In this document: piece after piece, positions 23,141 to 33,739 of the stretch | How the letters are laid out: each line of letters opens with the position of its first letter | Numbering within the stretch: position 1 is the stretch's first letter | Made by a program: the position numbers and the translations under genes | Source of the DNA: Guyanagaster necrorhizus | Taxonomy: Eukaryota > Basidiomycota > Agaricomycetes > Agaricales > Physalacriaceae | Reading direction: 5' to 3' | DNA: 64,000 nt | Assembly: GCF_019112545.1 (NCBI RefSeq) | Contig: NW_025064882.1 | Location: forward strand, 2,162,971 to 2,226,970 | The notes under the pieces: model-generated | Told to the model about the DNA's origin: nothing | The model's input: the letters and a program-made list of their open reading frames with translations, nothing else | Database searches by the model: none

Positions 23141-24024
23141 ATGGAAAACGAATTCCAGTATCTGGACCAGTTTGATACAGTTCTCATCGTCGACGATTCC
23201 AGATCCATGGTCGGCAGACGGTGGGAAATTGTCAGTCTTTTTCCTTTCCTCATATCGTTCTGTTGACCTCGCTCTTAGGCGAGAAAGGCACTCGGTGAGC
23301 TCACCGTCGTTGCGGCCCAGTATGACAGCGACGGAATCGAGATACATTTCCTAAATGATCCCACTGTGCGGCATGGGCTGACAGTAAGTGTTCCTTGCGC
23401 CTTTGTATATTAAATTTGACCAACCCTTGTTGTAGACGAAAGAAGAGGTCAACGAGCTATTTCAGAGCGTCACTCCGACTCCTGGAACGCCCATTGGCCG
23501 TAAACTGGATAGCCTGCTGACAGCCTACGTAAACAATTTTGAAGAATTACAACGCGAAGGAAAGAAGTTGAAGAAAGTAAACTACATTCTTCTGACCGAT
23601 GGCGAACCATGTAAGTGTTTATGTGGATGTGGCGCATGGCCAGGTAGCTTACCCCTTCCAAGCTGAAGCCAGAAATTCGGAGTTGTATCCTGATAAAGTC
23701 ATAGTCAAGGCAGCGAAGAGACTCGACAAGTTATACGCGCCCCAGGTGCAAATTGGCATTCAGTTTGTACAAATCGGCCACTCCGTTGCAGCCACGCAGT
23801 TTCTTCAAAGCCTTGATGGTGATCTCATGAAGAAATATAACATCCGAGTGAGAACAGTTGTCTTCCCAATTAGTATCACGAGCTCATCAATCCTCATGCA
23901 GGATATCGTCGACACGACTCACGCACGTGCAGGCCACGACCTTAGCGCGAAAGATATGATTAAGATTTTGACGGGTGGAATCAACAGAAGTGTGGATAAT
24001 CAGGACATGCGTCGACGTACATGA
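23141..24024 (+). CDS. von Willebrand factor A-domain protein
   Basis: Five predicted exons encode a single vWA-type fold of about 220 residues and little else. The metal-ion-dependent adhesion site is visible at the start: DTVLIVDDSRSM (DxSxS). A second conserved strand is KVNYILLTDGEP, supplying the later Asp. The helix motif TPGTPIGRKLDSLL carries the MIDAS Thr. A final exon begins DIVDTTHA. Stand-alone vWA proteins like this are frequent in Agaricomycetes and bind protein partners through a metal ion; no partner is indicated. Intron 3 (after GEP) ends in a non-standard-looking but valid CCAAG. A possible poly(A) signal AATAAA sits at 24073, 50 bases past the stop. Intact. Confidence 0.8.
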
Positions 24025-24192
24025 CGATCTATGCTCGCCAAATCTCCATTTTTCACAGTCGCCTGGATCTCAAATAAATATTCATGAACAAATTATGAAG
24101 GGACTACGTACATCAAACTAAAACATACAATAACAGAAAGTAAAAACACATGACCACATACAAATCAGATGTGGGAAGCAGGACATGCTGTC

Positions 24193-25620
24193 CTATCTAA
24201 GCAGGATCCCAATACCCAAGCCGATACAAAATCCCCCAACTAGCGCAACGCAGACATTCCAATTTATCATGCTTGAGAAGAAACCCTGAATAGATCTCCG
24301 CGTCCGCCTCTGCAGAGGGCCCAGGATCGAAATCGAAAACATGAACAGTGATGTGAAGTGCAAGGGATCGAAACCGACCACGCCGAAGCAAGGCAATTTC
24401 GGTTCGGAATTCTGGTCAAGACCAGACGCATGGGTTTCGCTTCTCCTCTCAAGATCCCTCAATCTCCTCGCGACGTCGTAGGACAACGAGGCCTCCCAAT
24501 CCTTATCTTTCCATGCATCGCTTCGCGTGGAAGCTTGACGTTGACGCTGCGCGCGAATGCCATCAGAGAGATAGGAAACTTCACGCCATCGGAAGAAGCG
24601 GTCGGCAGCTTCATTTCTTAAAGTCAATAACGTCGCGGGGCTGCGGAAAAGGCCCTGGCGCAGAGTTATCGGGGATGGCGGTCGGAATGATGATATCGAC
24701 GGGGATATGTCATCGTCATGGTCAACATGGGGAAGAACTATTATGGGAATGTAGCTGGACAGCTCCTTGATTAGTTTCCGCTCAATGGAGGAATCTGGGA
24801 ACCTGATAAGGTAGAAGGCCGAATAAGAAGGAACGAACTCACTGGACGACAGCAAGAGGACTAGTGCTGTGTAAAGCGGTGTGTAAGCCGACGCCACCAG
24901 GTTGGTGGATATGGTAGAAGGATCACAAGAAGGATCCAAAATATTAGATACGGCACAAAAAGGGGTTTGGACCATCGACTTGACATGCATTATTAGTTCC
25001 TTTGTAAATATGTCAAGGGATGTAGATCCGTCACAAAAGGTGCGAAATCTTACGTTGTCGGTGTACTCGTATCCCGGTAGCTCGTGAATCTCGACATTGC
25101 GAGCCGGCTCAAACTTTTCTAGACCATGGGCATCCCGTCGATCTAACCAGTCAGTCGACGCGCGCATCACCTTCCCATACTCCCCGTCTTCCCAGATGCC
25201 CTCATCCACCACATCCTCGTTGTCTTCCAGTAGCAGTTTTGTCAAGAAACTCTTCCCCACACCCTTAGTCCCAAGTGTAATGATACGAATATCTCCCAAG
25301 GTCTGACCGTAGGGCGTTGGATAGCGAAGAGGGTCTGGTAGTGTCAATGAGGGAATGATGAGCCCCTGTGTAGAATCCCGGCCATGGTCCGATTGCTGAG
25401 ACGGAGGACTTGCACCTGAGGAACTGAAGAAAAATGAGGATGAAACGGAGGGAAATGAAGAAACGGAGTCCAAAGAAGGACTGTCAGGCGGTGATGGGAG
25501 GGCACTGGTGTTAGAGCGCGGTGAGGAAGGTAGAGATGAGGTTGAGACATTCTGGTCGACGAAACTGTCGTGCAATGAACGAATCGTAGAGGCGCTGGTA
25601 CTGATAGAGGTGCATTCCAT
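24193..25620 (-). CDS. septin-like P-loop GTPase with C-terminal membrane anchor
   Basis: Intronless, 475 residues. The first 100 residues are Ser/Pro-rich and disordered. The G domain begins with the P-loop LGTKGVGKSFLTK (GxxxxGKS) at about residue 117-129, and the G3-like motif ELPGYEY follows at about 180. The G4 motif (N/TKxD) is not obvious: the expected position reads IIVLPHVDHDDD. A long variable region follows, then a hydrophobic C-terminus (about residues 450-474) that looks like a tail anchor, with a second weaker hydrophobic stretch at FTSLFMFSISILG. This suggests a membrane-attached GTPase related to septin/TRAFAC proteins. Start ATG at 25620. It converges on the vWA gene with 168 bases between stops. 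Substrate and membrane are unknown. Confidence 0.75.
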   Translation of the reverse strand: MECTSISTSASTIRSLHDSFVDQNVSTSSLPSSPRSNTSALPSPPDSPSLDSVSSFPSVSSSFFFSSSGASPPSQQSDHGRDSTQGLIIPSLTLPDPLRYPTPYGQTLGDIRIITLGTKGVGKSFLTKLLLEDNEDVVDEGIWEDGEYGKVMRASTDWLDRRDAHGLEKFEPARNVEIHELPGYEYTDNVRFRTFCDGSTSLDIFTKELIMHVKSMVQTPFCAVSNILDPSCDPSTISTNLVASAYTPLYTALVLLLSSSEFVPSYSAFYLIRFPDSSIERKLIKELSSYIPIIVLPHVDHDDDISPSISSFRPPSPITLRQGLFRSPATLLTLRNEAADRFFRWREVSYLSDGIRAQRQRQASTRSDAWKDKDWEASLSYDVARRLRDLERRSETHASGLDQNSEPKLPCFGVVGFDPLHFTSLFMFSISILGPLQRRTRRSIQGFFSSMINWNVCVALVGGFCIGLGIGILLR

Positions 25621-26816
25621 GGTTGCTCAGGGAAACGAAGGAACGGGCTGGTGGTGGGAGAAAGACAACATTAGACGTGGATGCATTAAGCATGCTTCTT
25701 TTAAGTAAGACCCCAAATTTATCAGATACGATTAGATCTTATCAACAGCTTATCACATCCGCTACCTTTAGCAGGGTCTGGACGTGAAGTTGTCGCAACA
25801 GAAACGCCGAGTACGAAACAAAGGTATTATTGCATGACCTGGACCTCAAAGAAGGTGTACCACTCGCTATAGATCTTCTTCGACGAGCACCGGACCTCAA
25901 TACATCGAGACTAGGCACACACCTTACACGCAGTTCTCAGACTGGGAACTGGAACGTCCTGCAAACAGCATAAAAGGGAACATAAGCCTGGACGCTCGAG
26001 CAGGCTATTCCAAAAAGACCAACTTGGTAAAGATCGTTGACTTGAAGGAACCTTGGAAAATGACCGCGATTTACCTGAATTCCAAGCTTCAACGATACGG
26101 CATTTCGGTGCCGCATTTCGTTGCTTCACAGAAGTCTGGCCTTTCGATGGCGAAGAATCATCATCAGATGTATAGATTGGCACCGCTATTAACGTTACGT
26201 GCATTCTAGACGCTCAACAACTAACTCCGGAGAGAATACCATGCGCCATCGTCGGATGTTGGGACTTGGACGCAAAGCTGGTGTGCGAAGGCGATCCCGT
26301 AAACGTTTCCATTTAGTGGGGACTACCGTCCGAATGTGCGGACGAAATAACCGACAGCGCTAAAGCATGCCATTTATACCAAAATGCGAGTCCTTAGGTA
26401 TACCAGCGACCCTCGGCTGCGCAAGACGATAACAAGGGTCTTCTCCATTCCCTCGTACACAGTGTGATAACGAGGCTTTCGGTATGATGGTTCGATATGA
26501 TCGACAAGATTTACACATCAACTGCGCGTGAACCTATGGACCTGTGCCTAGCTCCTCGATGAATGGAAAACTACATGGGTAAACATCAGCGTCATGTCTT
26601 TGGCTCGGCAGGGTAGATCTCTACATGGGACCATGTCCAGAGTCGACTTCGTGTACACATCCATACTTCGATGAATTAATGTTGACACAAAGTTGATATT
26701 TATGAATCAGACGGTGGAGGAGACCTCACTTGGCTTTTGTCTAGAATCGTCAGAATGGCCGAGGACAATGGCCGGAAACACGTTCAGCTGTTTGTAAAGA
26801 TGATATGAATTGACAA
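25621..26816. other. gene-poor stretch
   Basis: About 1.2 kb. A 97-codon minus-strand frame (25911-26204) has intron-like borders inside it but nothing recognisable. No repeats or mobile element signatures seen. Confidence 0.35.
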
Positions 26817-27345
26817 CTAGTGGTACACTTAGACACATGCAGTGCATCACGTCGGCCACCCTCGAATCTCTCAATCACAAAGTGCTAAGTGCGGATATCA
26901 TGAGTGCCCGCGGGAATCAAGGGGAAAAAATGTTAACTTACCTTCAGCGCAACAGAAACAGCACGTTCCAGCTAAACAGGCCATACAACAGTTCGAATCA
27001 TCATCTTTCTGGGGCTGCTGCTGACTGGAAATCACAACGTGAATTCCCTGGTGGCCACCCCGGGGACCAAAAACATGAGTCTTACACGATGATAGTCTGG
27101 GGTTGCTGGCATGTATCACCCTTGATACTGCCCTTGATCGTATCCCCGGTATGATTGAGGAGGTTGCTTGAAATAAATTATTTAAGCGTTGGTGTCAAAT
27201 TAGATGCCAGTATTCGAACCTGGGGATAGTAACCACCTTGATCTGGTGGAGGCCCTAAAGACGAGTTACCAAACCTGTTGGGAGCCTCTTGGAGTGTTAG
27301 ACACGAACCTTGAGGATAGTAGGTCAGGGTTCCGGCTTACAGTCT
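26817..27345 (-). CDS. probable CYSTM (cysteine-rich transmembrane module) protein
   Basis: The exon at 26942-27024 encodes QQQPQKDDDSNCCMACLAGT followed directly by CCFCCAE. This is the hallmark of CYSTM proteins: a Gln/Pro-rich N-terminus and a Cys-rich terminal membrane segment. Upstream exons on the minus strand supply the Pro/Gln/Tyr-rich part (SYRGYDQGQYQG and PPPDQGGYYPQ), joined by GT-AG introns that keep the frame. The last codons, after a long intron, are uncertain. I could not find a satisfactory start codon: the frame runs back to a stop near 27345. The gene may therefore have an unseen first exon or be truncated. CYSTM proteins are small stress-related membrane proteins in fungi and plants. 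Confidence 0.5.
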
Positions 27346-29128
27346 CGCCTATATGTATTCTCCCTCCCACCACGTGCAGAACACTCGAGGCATTGGCATA
27401 CCGGAAATTCGGGACTCTAGCTCGTGGAGTACTCGGTATATGCAGCGGACGAAGTGCTGGCGAACGGTTATTTAAAGCCGACGAAACCACGTGAAGAATA
27501 TCCGAAGAGTCCGACGTGTTATCTCCTTCCACTTCACCACCAAGATACTACTCTCCTTCCGTTCTCAGTGTCATTGTCGTTCCTACAGCAGGGCAAGAAT
27601 TTGCACACGAAAGTCGATGTCAGGCTCCTATCTGTGGCTTCTTTAATACACGAGAGCTTCAGCTATTGCGTTGCCAGGATCTGGAGTGCTTATCGACCTC
27701 TGCGACTGTATTAAAAGCAGAAATAACCGTATATAAAAATCTTGGCACTTATAGAAATCTACTCATATAGCCTCATGGAGGACGATGCTATGCCCGCAGG
27801 GGGCGTCTAATAGTGAGCTCATGCCTATCTTATTCGCAGTATGATATGACTTACCCACATTGCAATTCACCTAGTACCACTGCTACATCCTTATGTTATG
27901 TCAAAAATATACAAACTCCATTTGCTGAGTAACTCTTTGCGCCATTTCTTCCATAGATGTTCCAACCTGGTTGCTTCGATTTCCCCATATTAGCCTGAGC
28001 TAGCGCCGCCAATGATGCAAGATAGACTCATCCTGAGACAAGGTTCTCGCTACTTCACTTCGACCCAGGCGCATCGCCTTGTACTCTGGCCCAGTTCAAG
28101 GCACTATGATAGCCTCCAAGGCAACTACTGGTAATTTCCAGCTCTTACTTATGATGTTCGAACTTTGAAGGCTTCGGAATCCGGCACTGTGATTCTTCAT
28201 GATGGCAAATATTCAGGACATGAAACTGTTATTTTCTGGCGTCTATTGTACCATGTCAAGCCACGTATAAACCTCGCTGCCAATGCTCCTCCGGAGACCC
28301 TGTAGTCGGAGATTATATGTTGCAGAAGAGTTCCAATGATTCCACTGTTTCATAGGACGCCGCGATGCACTTGCGCTTCCTCTTTTTCATACTACTGTAT
28401 TCACAAAGGCCAACGACGACACGCGTCAATTCAAACTCCATCAACACAAGTGGAACATATTATGAAGATTGACTGTGACGAATGTCTTTTCAGAAGCCTA
28501 TCATCTTCAGGAAGTGCGTCAACGACGATGTTGTTCTAGAAGCAATGGAGGCTCATTGACCTACAGTAGCCGTCTCGCCTTGAACTTAGGCCCGGAAGCA
28601 GGTTGGATATTCAGCTAGCCATGGCGACCATCCTTCTAGGGAGTCACCTTTCGGATGAAGACTGGTTATCCGAACGGACCGTCCGTTCTCGCCTATACCC
28701 TAAACGGCGCTTCGGGTATCCCTGTCGAGCGCGTGAGGTCTGAGTCACAATTCTAAATAATTCTCAGCTCTAAATTCGATCATCAACGTGCCAGGGCGCA
28801 CGTTATGTAGCAAAATACTGCGCGATGATGACCCCATTTCGAGCATGGAGCGCGCGCCTAAGTGGGAGTCAGGTGGGGAAACTACCGCACGTTCCTTCAT
28901 AAAGCCTTACCTTTTGAAGAAAAATACTGGGAGGTCCGAAGGCCACTTTTGAATCGGAAAAATGTGTTGAACAAGTTGAAACTGATTCCATCAATTGTTT
29001 CCAACAGAACTCTCCGGAAGTGACATTTCGATGACTCAGTCAGTCCACTTGCCTTTAACAAACATGCATAAAAAGGTCGACTTTTGTCATTACCAAAAAA
29101 TTCCATCTCAAACTACCATTCAATCAGA
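27346..29128. other. gene-poor stretch
   Basis: About 1.8 kb with only short scattered frames. A 17-base near-perfect palindrome (GAACGGACCGTCCGTTC) lies at 28672-28688. The last 100 bases should hold the arrestin gene promoter. Confidence 0.4.
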
Positions 29129-30571
29129 ATGAGCGAAGCTTTCGACATCACGGGCCCTTCGGACCCACCTCCACCTCATTATTCTTGTTTTCCCTCTCGG
29201 GGAGAGGCCATTATCGACCATTCTCCTCGACTTGGCTCTCAGATTCCCACCGGCACGTTTTTGAAACATCGAGGAAACATTACCGTCGTGTTGACAGAGC
29301 AAGAAGATGGTACTGCTACTCCGTCCTATGGTCGGGGAGGGAATATTCAAGGTGGCATACTGCTAGAGAGACCTGAAGATGTCTGTCAAGTAAAAATAAA
29401 GGTGACTTGATTTGTGTTGCTTTCCCATTGCTCATGCCCTTCCCAAAGGTTGAAGGGAAACTGGATTTTATGGGCTCCTCTAGTGGTGCCCGGTCGTTTT
29501 CTACCCTTTCCCGCAGTGTTACCCTATGGGATTGCGACCAGCAAGAAGACGTGACGTGCTCGACTTCTTTGCCTTTTTCTCTGTTCCTGCCGCTCAGATT
29601 TGAAGACAATGGCCAGAGTTATCCCCTCCCACCTAGTTTCCAGTATTATCATTCTGGTATTCCTGGGCTACTGGTCACGTCGGTCTATACTCTCGTTGTT
29701 TCTGTAGCGTGCGTCCGCCGTCCGAGACTGCTGCTTCCCGACAAAACAGAGACGTGAGTACTAAGTTCCCATCGCCGCTATGCACTGGGTTCTCACTGAT
29801 ATCCTGTAGTCTCCGTATTCTGTTCACTTATTTCCCCAGAGCTCGACCGGAACGACCGACGTTATCCATTCCTCTTTTCTCCGGCATCAAGTCGTCTCCC
29901 GAAGAATGGACGCAAACACTTGTCACTATGAAGACAAAGGTTAACACAAGGATTTGCCCAGTTCAATGCAATGTAGGTGGCACTTATATTGATGACTGAC
30001 ATCCGCGACCTGACACAACTACCTTCCCAGTTATTTGTACCATCCGTCCAAACATTCGCCATCTCTGATATCATTCCCTTCCACGTGCAACTAACCGGTC
30101 CTCTCGCATCGCTTCAAAAGCTCTTCTCTACTCACCCAAGCTTTTCGGGAGTACAGGACGTTCTTAGTCTCTCTATCTGCCGACAAGTCTCAGTTGAAGT
30201 CCGTGGAATACGTTCATATCAAACTATGAAGACCGGTGAAGGGAAGATTCGCTCTGTACCACCGTATCCGAGGGGCTGTCGCAATCCATGTAGTGATGGT
30301 ACTAGCCAAGATGATCATCTAGACTGGGAGGGTGAAGTAAAGTGCAAATCAAATGTTACAGTGGGCGGGTTCAGTGCCGCGGGTGTCTCGGTGAAGGTAT
30401 GCTATTTTTCGTTCCCAAATATAGTTGTGCTCACTGCTCTGATATGACACACAGGATTACATTGTGATTTCGCTGAAGCCTCCTTCCGAGTCGCCCTTCC
30501 TTTCCGCAGAAGGCTGCATTCCAATCCTGCTAGTTACGGACACTTGGGCAAACGTTCCGAATGACAATTGA
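29129..30571 (+). CDS. arrestin-like protein
   Basis: Five exons (29129-29401, 29449-29753, 29810-29972, 30031-30396, 30455-30571) give 407 residues. The N-terminal arrestin fold is suggested by GRGGNIQGGILLERPEDV and VKIKVEGKLDF, which match the strand pattern 'G-I-G-V-L-..V-V-L-G' of fungal arrestin-like proteins. Later blocks fit the second arrestin sandwich: QTFAISDIIPFHVQLTGPLA and CKSNVTVGGFSAAGVSV followed by DYIVISLKPP. Such proteins act as adaptors linking membrane cargo to ubiquitin ligases, but there is no PPxY motif here, so an adaptor role for Rsp5 is not supported. The start is preceded by a CAGA-ATG context. It ends 53 bases from the convergent DJ-1 gene. Confidence 0.72.
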
Positions 30572-30624
30572 ACTCGATTCACTTCAATACTCGTACAAGG
30601 TTGCAGTTCATGTTTTACAGGGAT

Positions 30625-31555
30625 TTACCATGGAGTACCCGGGGGGAACACCATTGGGGTGGATACTTCCTTCCGTTTGTCGGTGCCGCACAAGAGCTCG
30701 ACAAAAGTCAAAGCAAAGGGGAATGTGGTGCCTTTGTTATAGTTGTCAATGCCAGCTGGGGAAGATGTCGGCGGTCTTACCTGGACCGCGGCTAAGGGAG
30801 ATGTGTGATTTACGAGTTTAGGAACTGATATGACGTGTGCGCCTACCTAGTTACTAAATTGTCCGAGACGACAACTGGCTCGTCAGAATAGTCGAAGTCT
30901 GCAGTATGATAACGATTAATCCGTCAACATTCAAGAAATTATACTCTGATTCTACCTGCAATGAGCTGGTCTTTCACACCGGGATGGGACGTTAAGGGCT
31001 GTTTGTTAAGGCCAGACCTTAACGCAGCGAGACTACCTGGAGTAAAACCTTATATGGCTAATATGGCAACGTCGAAACTTCCTACCTGCACAAACCATTC
31101 CCACATACTTCTTTTCGTCTAGGTATTTCCTCACAAGGACTTGAACCTCTTTGGACTTAGAGATAGTGTCCGCCCCTTTGGCGCCCCCAGGAATGATGAG
31201 CGCGTCGTACTTGTCCTATTTTGAGTGGACCAATCAATCATATTTTGTAACGTAAATATCGAACATCCGAACGCACTGGTCCACAGACGCTGCTTTCAAA
31301 ATATAGATCAGGCAAGATACGGATCCCGCGTGATCCTTTAGCGGCTGGAGGACTGGCAGAACTGGCAAGATTATCACTTGTGATTTCGGGCACGAAAGCC
31401 GATTGACATGCGATTCCCGCCCTAATGAAGGTGTCGTAGGTGATTGTACTAGGAATTCGTTAGTTCTCGGGGACGATGCGACTGTTAGTGTAACAGTCCA
31501 CATACAATTCCATCTCCTCCGTTCCATCAGCTATAAGTATAAGAGCACCAGGCAT
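30625..31555 (-). CDS. DJ-1/PfpI family protein (glyoxalase III-like)
   Basis: Minus-strand exons joined by GT-AG introns give a complete DJ-1 fold. The N-terminus ALILIADGTEEMEF contains the conserved Glu near residue 15. YDALIIPGGAKGADTIS is the second family motif. The nucleophile elbow YVGMVCAGSLAAL holds the reactive Cys, with an intron within the CAG codon group. The C-terminus SRGPGTTFPFALTFVELL is characteristic and is spliced from three exons. DJ-1 proteins detoxify methylglyoxal and protect against oxidative stress; the fungal members include glutathione-independent glyoxalases. The protein is complete, ending GTPW at 30625. Start ATG at 31555. Which of the family activities applies is not decidable from sequence. 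Confidence 0.85.
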
Positions 31556-31866
31556 ATTGGGATAACTTTGGGCTGGTGGTAGTAGAGAACAGAGTTCTGA
31601 GGATGATCGACGTCATTGTTAAACAGTAATACGGCGCTCCGGACCGAGGATATGGTTCCAGTTACCGGATTTCGTTAATCAGTAAAATAACTGTAACTCG
31701 GTCATGGAAAGACCTCATTGGTGAGATTAACCCTAGCTTACACTTAATTACCTGAGCTGTAGAGGTGGCCAATTTGTATAGTCTTACAGTCTTCGTGCCT
31801 CCATCATGATTCATAAGTTATCATTGTAACATTGTCAATGAGCCAGGGTTTCTACTACAGTTGGAA

Positions 31867-33649
31867 TCATATGCGAACAACTAAGAAGGGCTCGGGAATA
31901 TCAGGACTTTCGTACTTCGCAAGAAAGCGCCGTGTATGCAGGCGTCCAGACGAATCGATCTCAATGCTTCGCCGAACCTTTGAAGACTGATAAACATATG
32001 TCCAATACATAGTGGGATCATTAATTACCTGCCAAACTTCGGCATTGCATCCTATTTGTGTTAATGATGAGCTGCAGTGCTGTACGATCTGAAGGGCTTC
32101 AGAAGGTAAGAGGACAGGCAATGATGCCGTATGGGCCTCGACAGGATAATTGATATGCAAAGCTTGCAGTTTCGGAACCATCGGCAGAAATGATTGAAGG
32201 GTAACCTATAAGAGTGGGTTGTTCGTCAACGACCCAAGGCGAGAGATCAAGAAATGGTATGTATAAGCATTACCAATGACCCTTGTTCAATGACGATAAA
32301 GAGCTGTTCCAGATTGGGGCATCTGCGGCATATATCTTCTATAGGTTCAAGTCCTACAAGCATCCGATGAACAGAAAATCTTGTCAAGCGCGTCCCATGC
32401 GCATTTACTATCTCCCTCCAAAAATCATAAGTCATCGGTGACTCAAAAAATGCCCCTGTGGAGTATATCTGGAAGACCTCGAGAGGTGAAAAAGCCAGTA
32501 ACTGTAGCACATCTTGCATCCATGTCTGTAGAGGTATCTGACGGTTTATAGTAAGAGTAATTGACCGTAGTTGATGAAGAATCGGTGACTGAGAGCACAA
32601 TCGAGCGAGTTCATGCATATTCTGTACTTTCTCAGTGAGACGCGGCAGTAATTTAGCATGAAGATTCACAAATTTCGAAGATAACCCTTCGAGGCCAAGA
32701 CCATGTATGGGTGGATTGACCGAGAGTATGGACCATATACCGCGATGAGAGACTTTAGGGCAGCCGGTGATATAGAAGTATTGCAAACTCTGAAGATCAG
32801 CTGCCATTGATTCCAGAACGGTGTCTGTGATAATAGGTGACGACTACACGGCATAAGGCGCCGTATGGATAAGAAAATGAGAGGGATACCTTGCAAATCA
32901 AAGTCAAACTGTGAAGACTGTTGCCCGTAACGGACATCCACGATGGCAACATGGCAACAACAGATGAGCTGGGCATAATCAAGGATATCCGTCTAAGATT
33001 GCTGAAAGACCTCAAGATACTTGCATCATAATTTCCATCGTTGTGACCATTTATTTCCAGCTCATGTAGTTCTGTGGAGCAAAGGAAAGCCTCCAGTATT
33101 TCGGAACTCAGAGAGCCGTCACGGGTCCAGGTGCAGGACCTCAGGTTGGTACAGTTTCTGACAGCAGAAATAACCACTTCCAATATATTAATACCGTCAT
33201 GAGGAAGCGCCTTTGGAAAGTCGCGAATCTCTACCAAGGAGTAAGACAGGTCATGGCCAAACCGCAAGACGTCCTGACCGAGTCGACGAACATATCGAGC
33301 AAGGTGCGGATATCGAGACAGGGTACCAAAAAGTTGGAGTACCTGTCCAAAATTTGGATTGAATTATTCATCCCTGGATCAAGGACAGAACCGCCACTCT
33401 CACCTTTGTCTTCCTGTGCTTATGCCAGGAATATATGGAAATGCGCTCATATAATCGTGGAGCAGCAAACTGGTAGAAGATCTTGTTGACACAGCATGTG
33501 AGAGCCAAATGATGGGTATTCTGAAGGTGAGAGAGAATTAATGGAAGGATATCCAGAGGTAAATCTAAGAAATGCATGTCAAAGTCTGAGGCGAGGATAG
33601 AAATGTGAACGAAACGCGACGGCCCGTTGGCTGAAACTTCTGTTGACAT
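31867..33649 (-). CDS. F-box/LRR-like protein
   Basis: Four exons. The F-box lies almost at the N-terminus: FLDLPLDILPLILSHLQ, then HHLALTCCVNKIFYQFAAPR. The start at 33649 gives 24 extra residues; the Met just before the F-box (33577) is an equally good start. Introns follow KHRKTK, LTLICK and IEQGSL; each keeps the phase. The remainder shows LRR-like periodicity (LHELEING, LRRISLIMP, LHSLTLICK, LQALHINY) and ends at 31867. This is a different F-box subtype from the intact one at 11.5-13 kb: no long N-terminal helix and a short F-box. Likely an SCF substrate receptor; substrate unknown. Confidence 0.75.
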
Positions 33650-33739
33650 AATTCATCCTGTCCAAACATCCGAAAGAGGAAGTTTGCTCATCGCTTACAC
33701 TCTAACTTGTACATCCCTCCTTCACTTCTTACTGTCATC

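Noticed and set aside
27195..27225. Reverse-strand GGTTCGAATA resembling a tRNA T-loop
   Set aside because: The T-stem can pair but no matching acceptor, D or anticodon arm lies at the right distance; it falls in the intron of the CYSTM gene.
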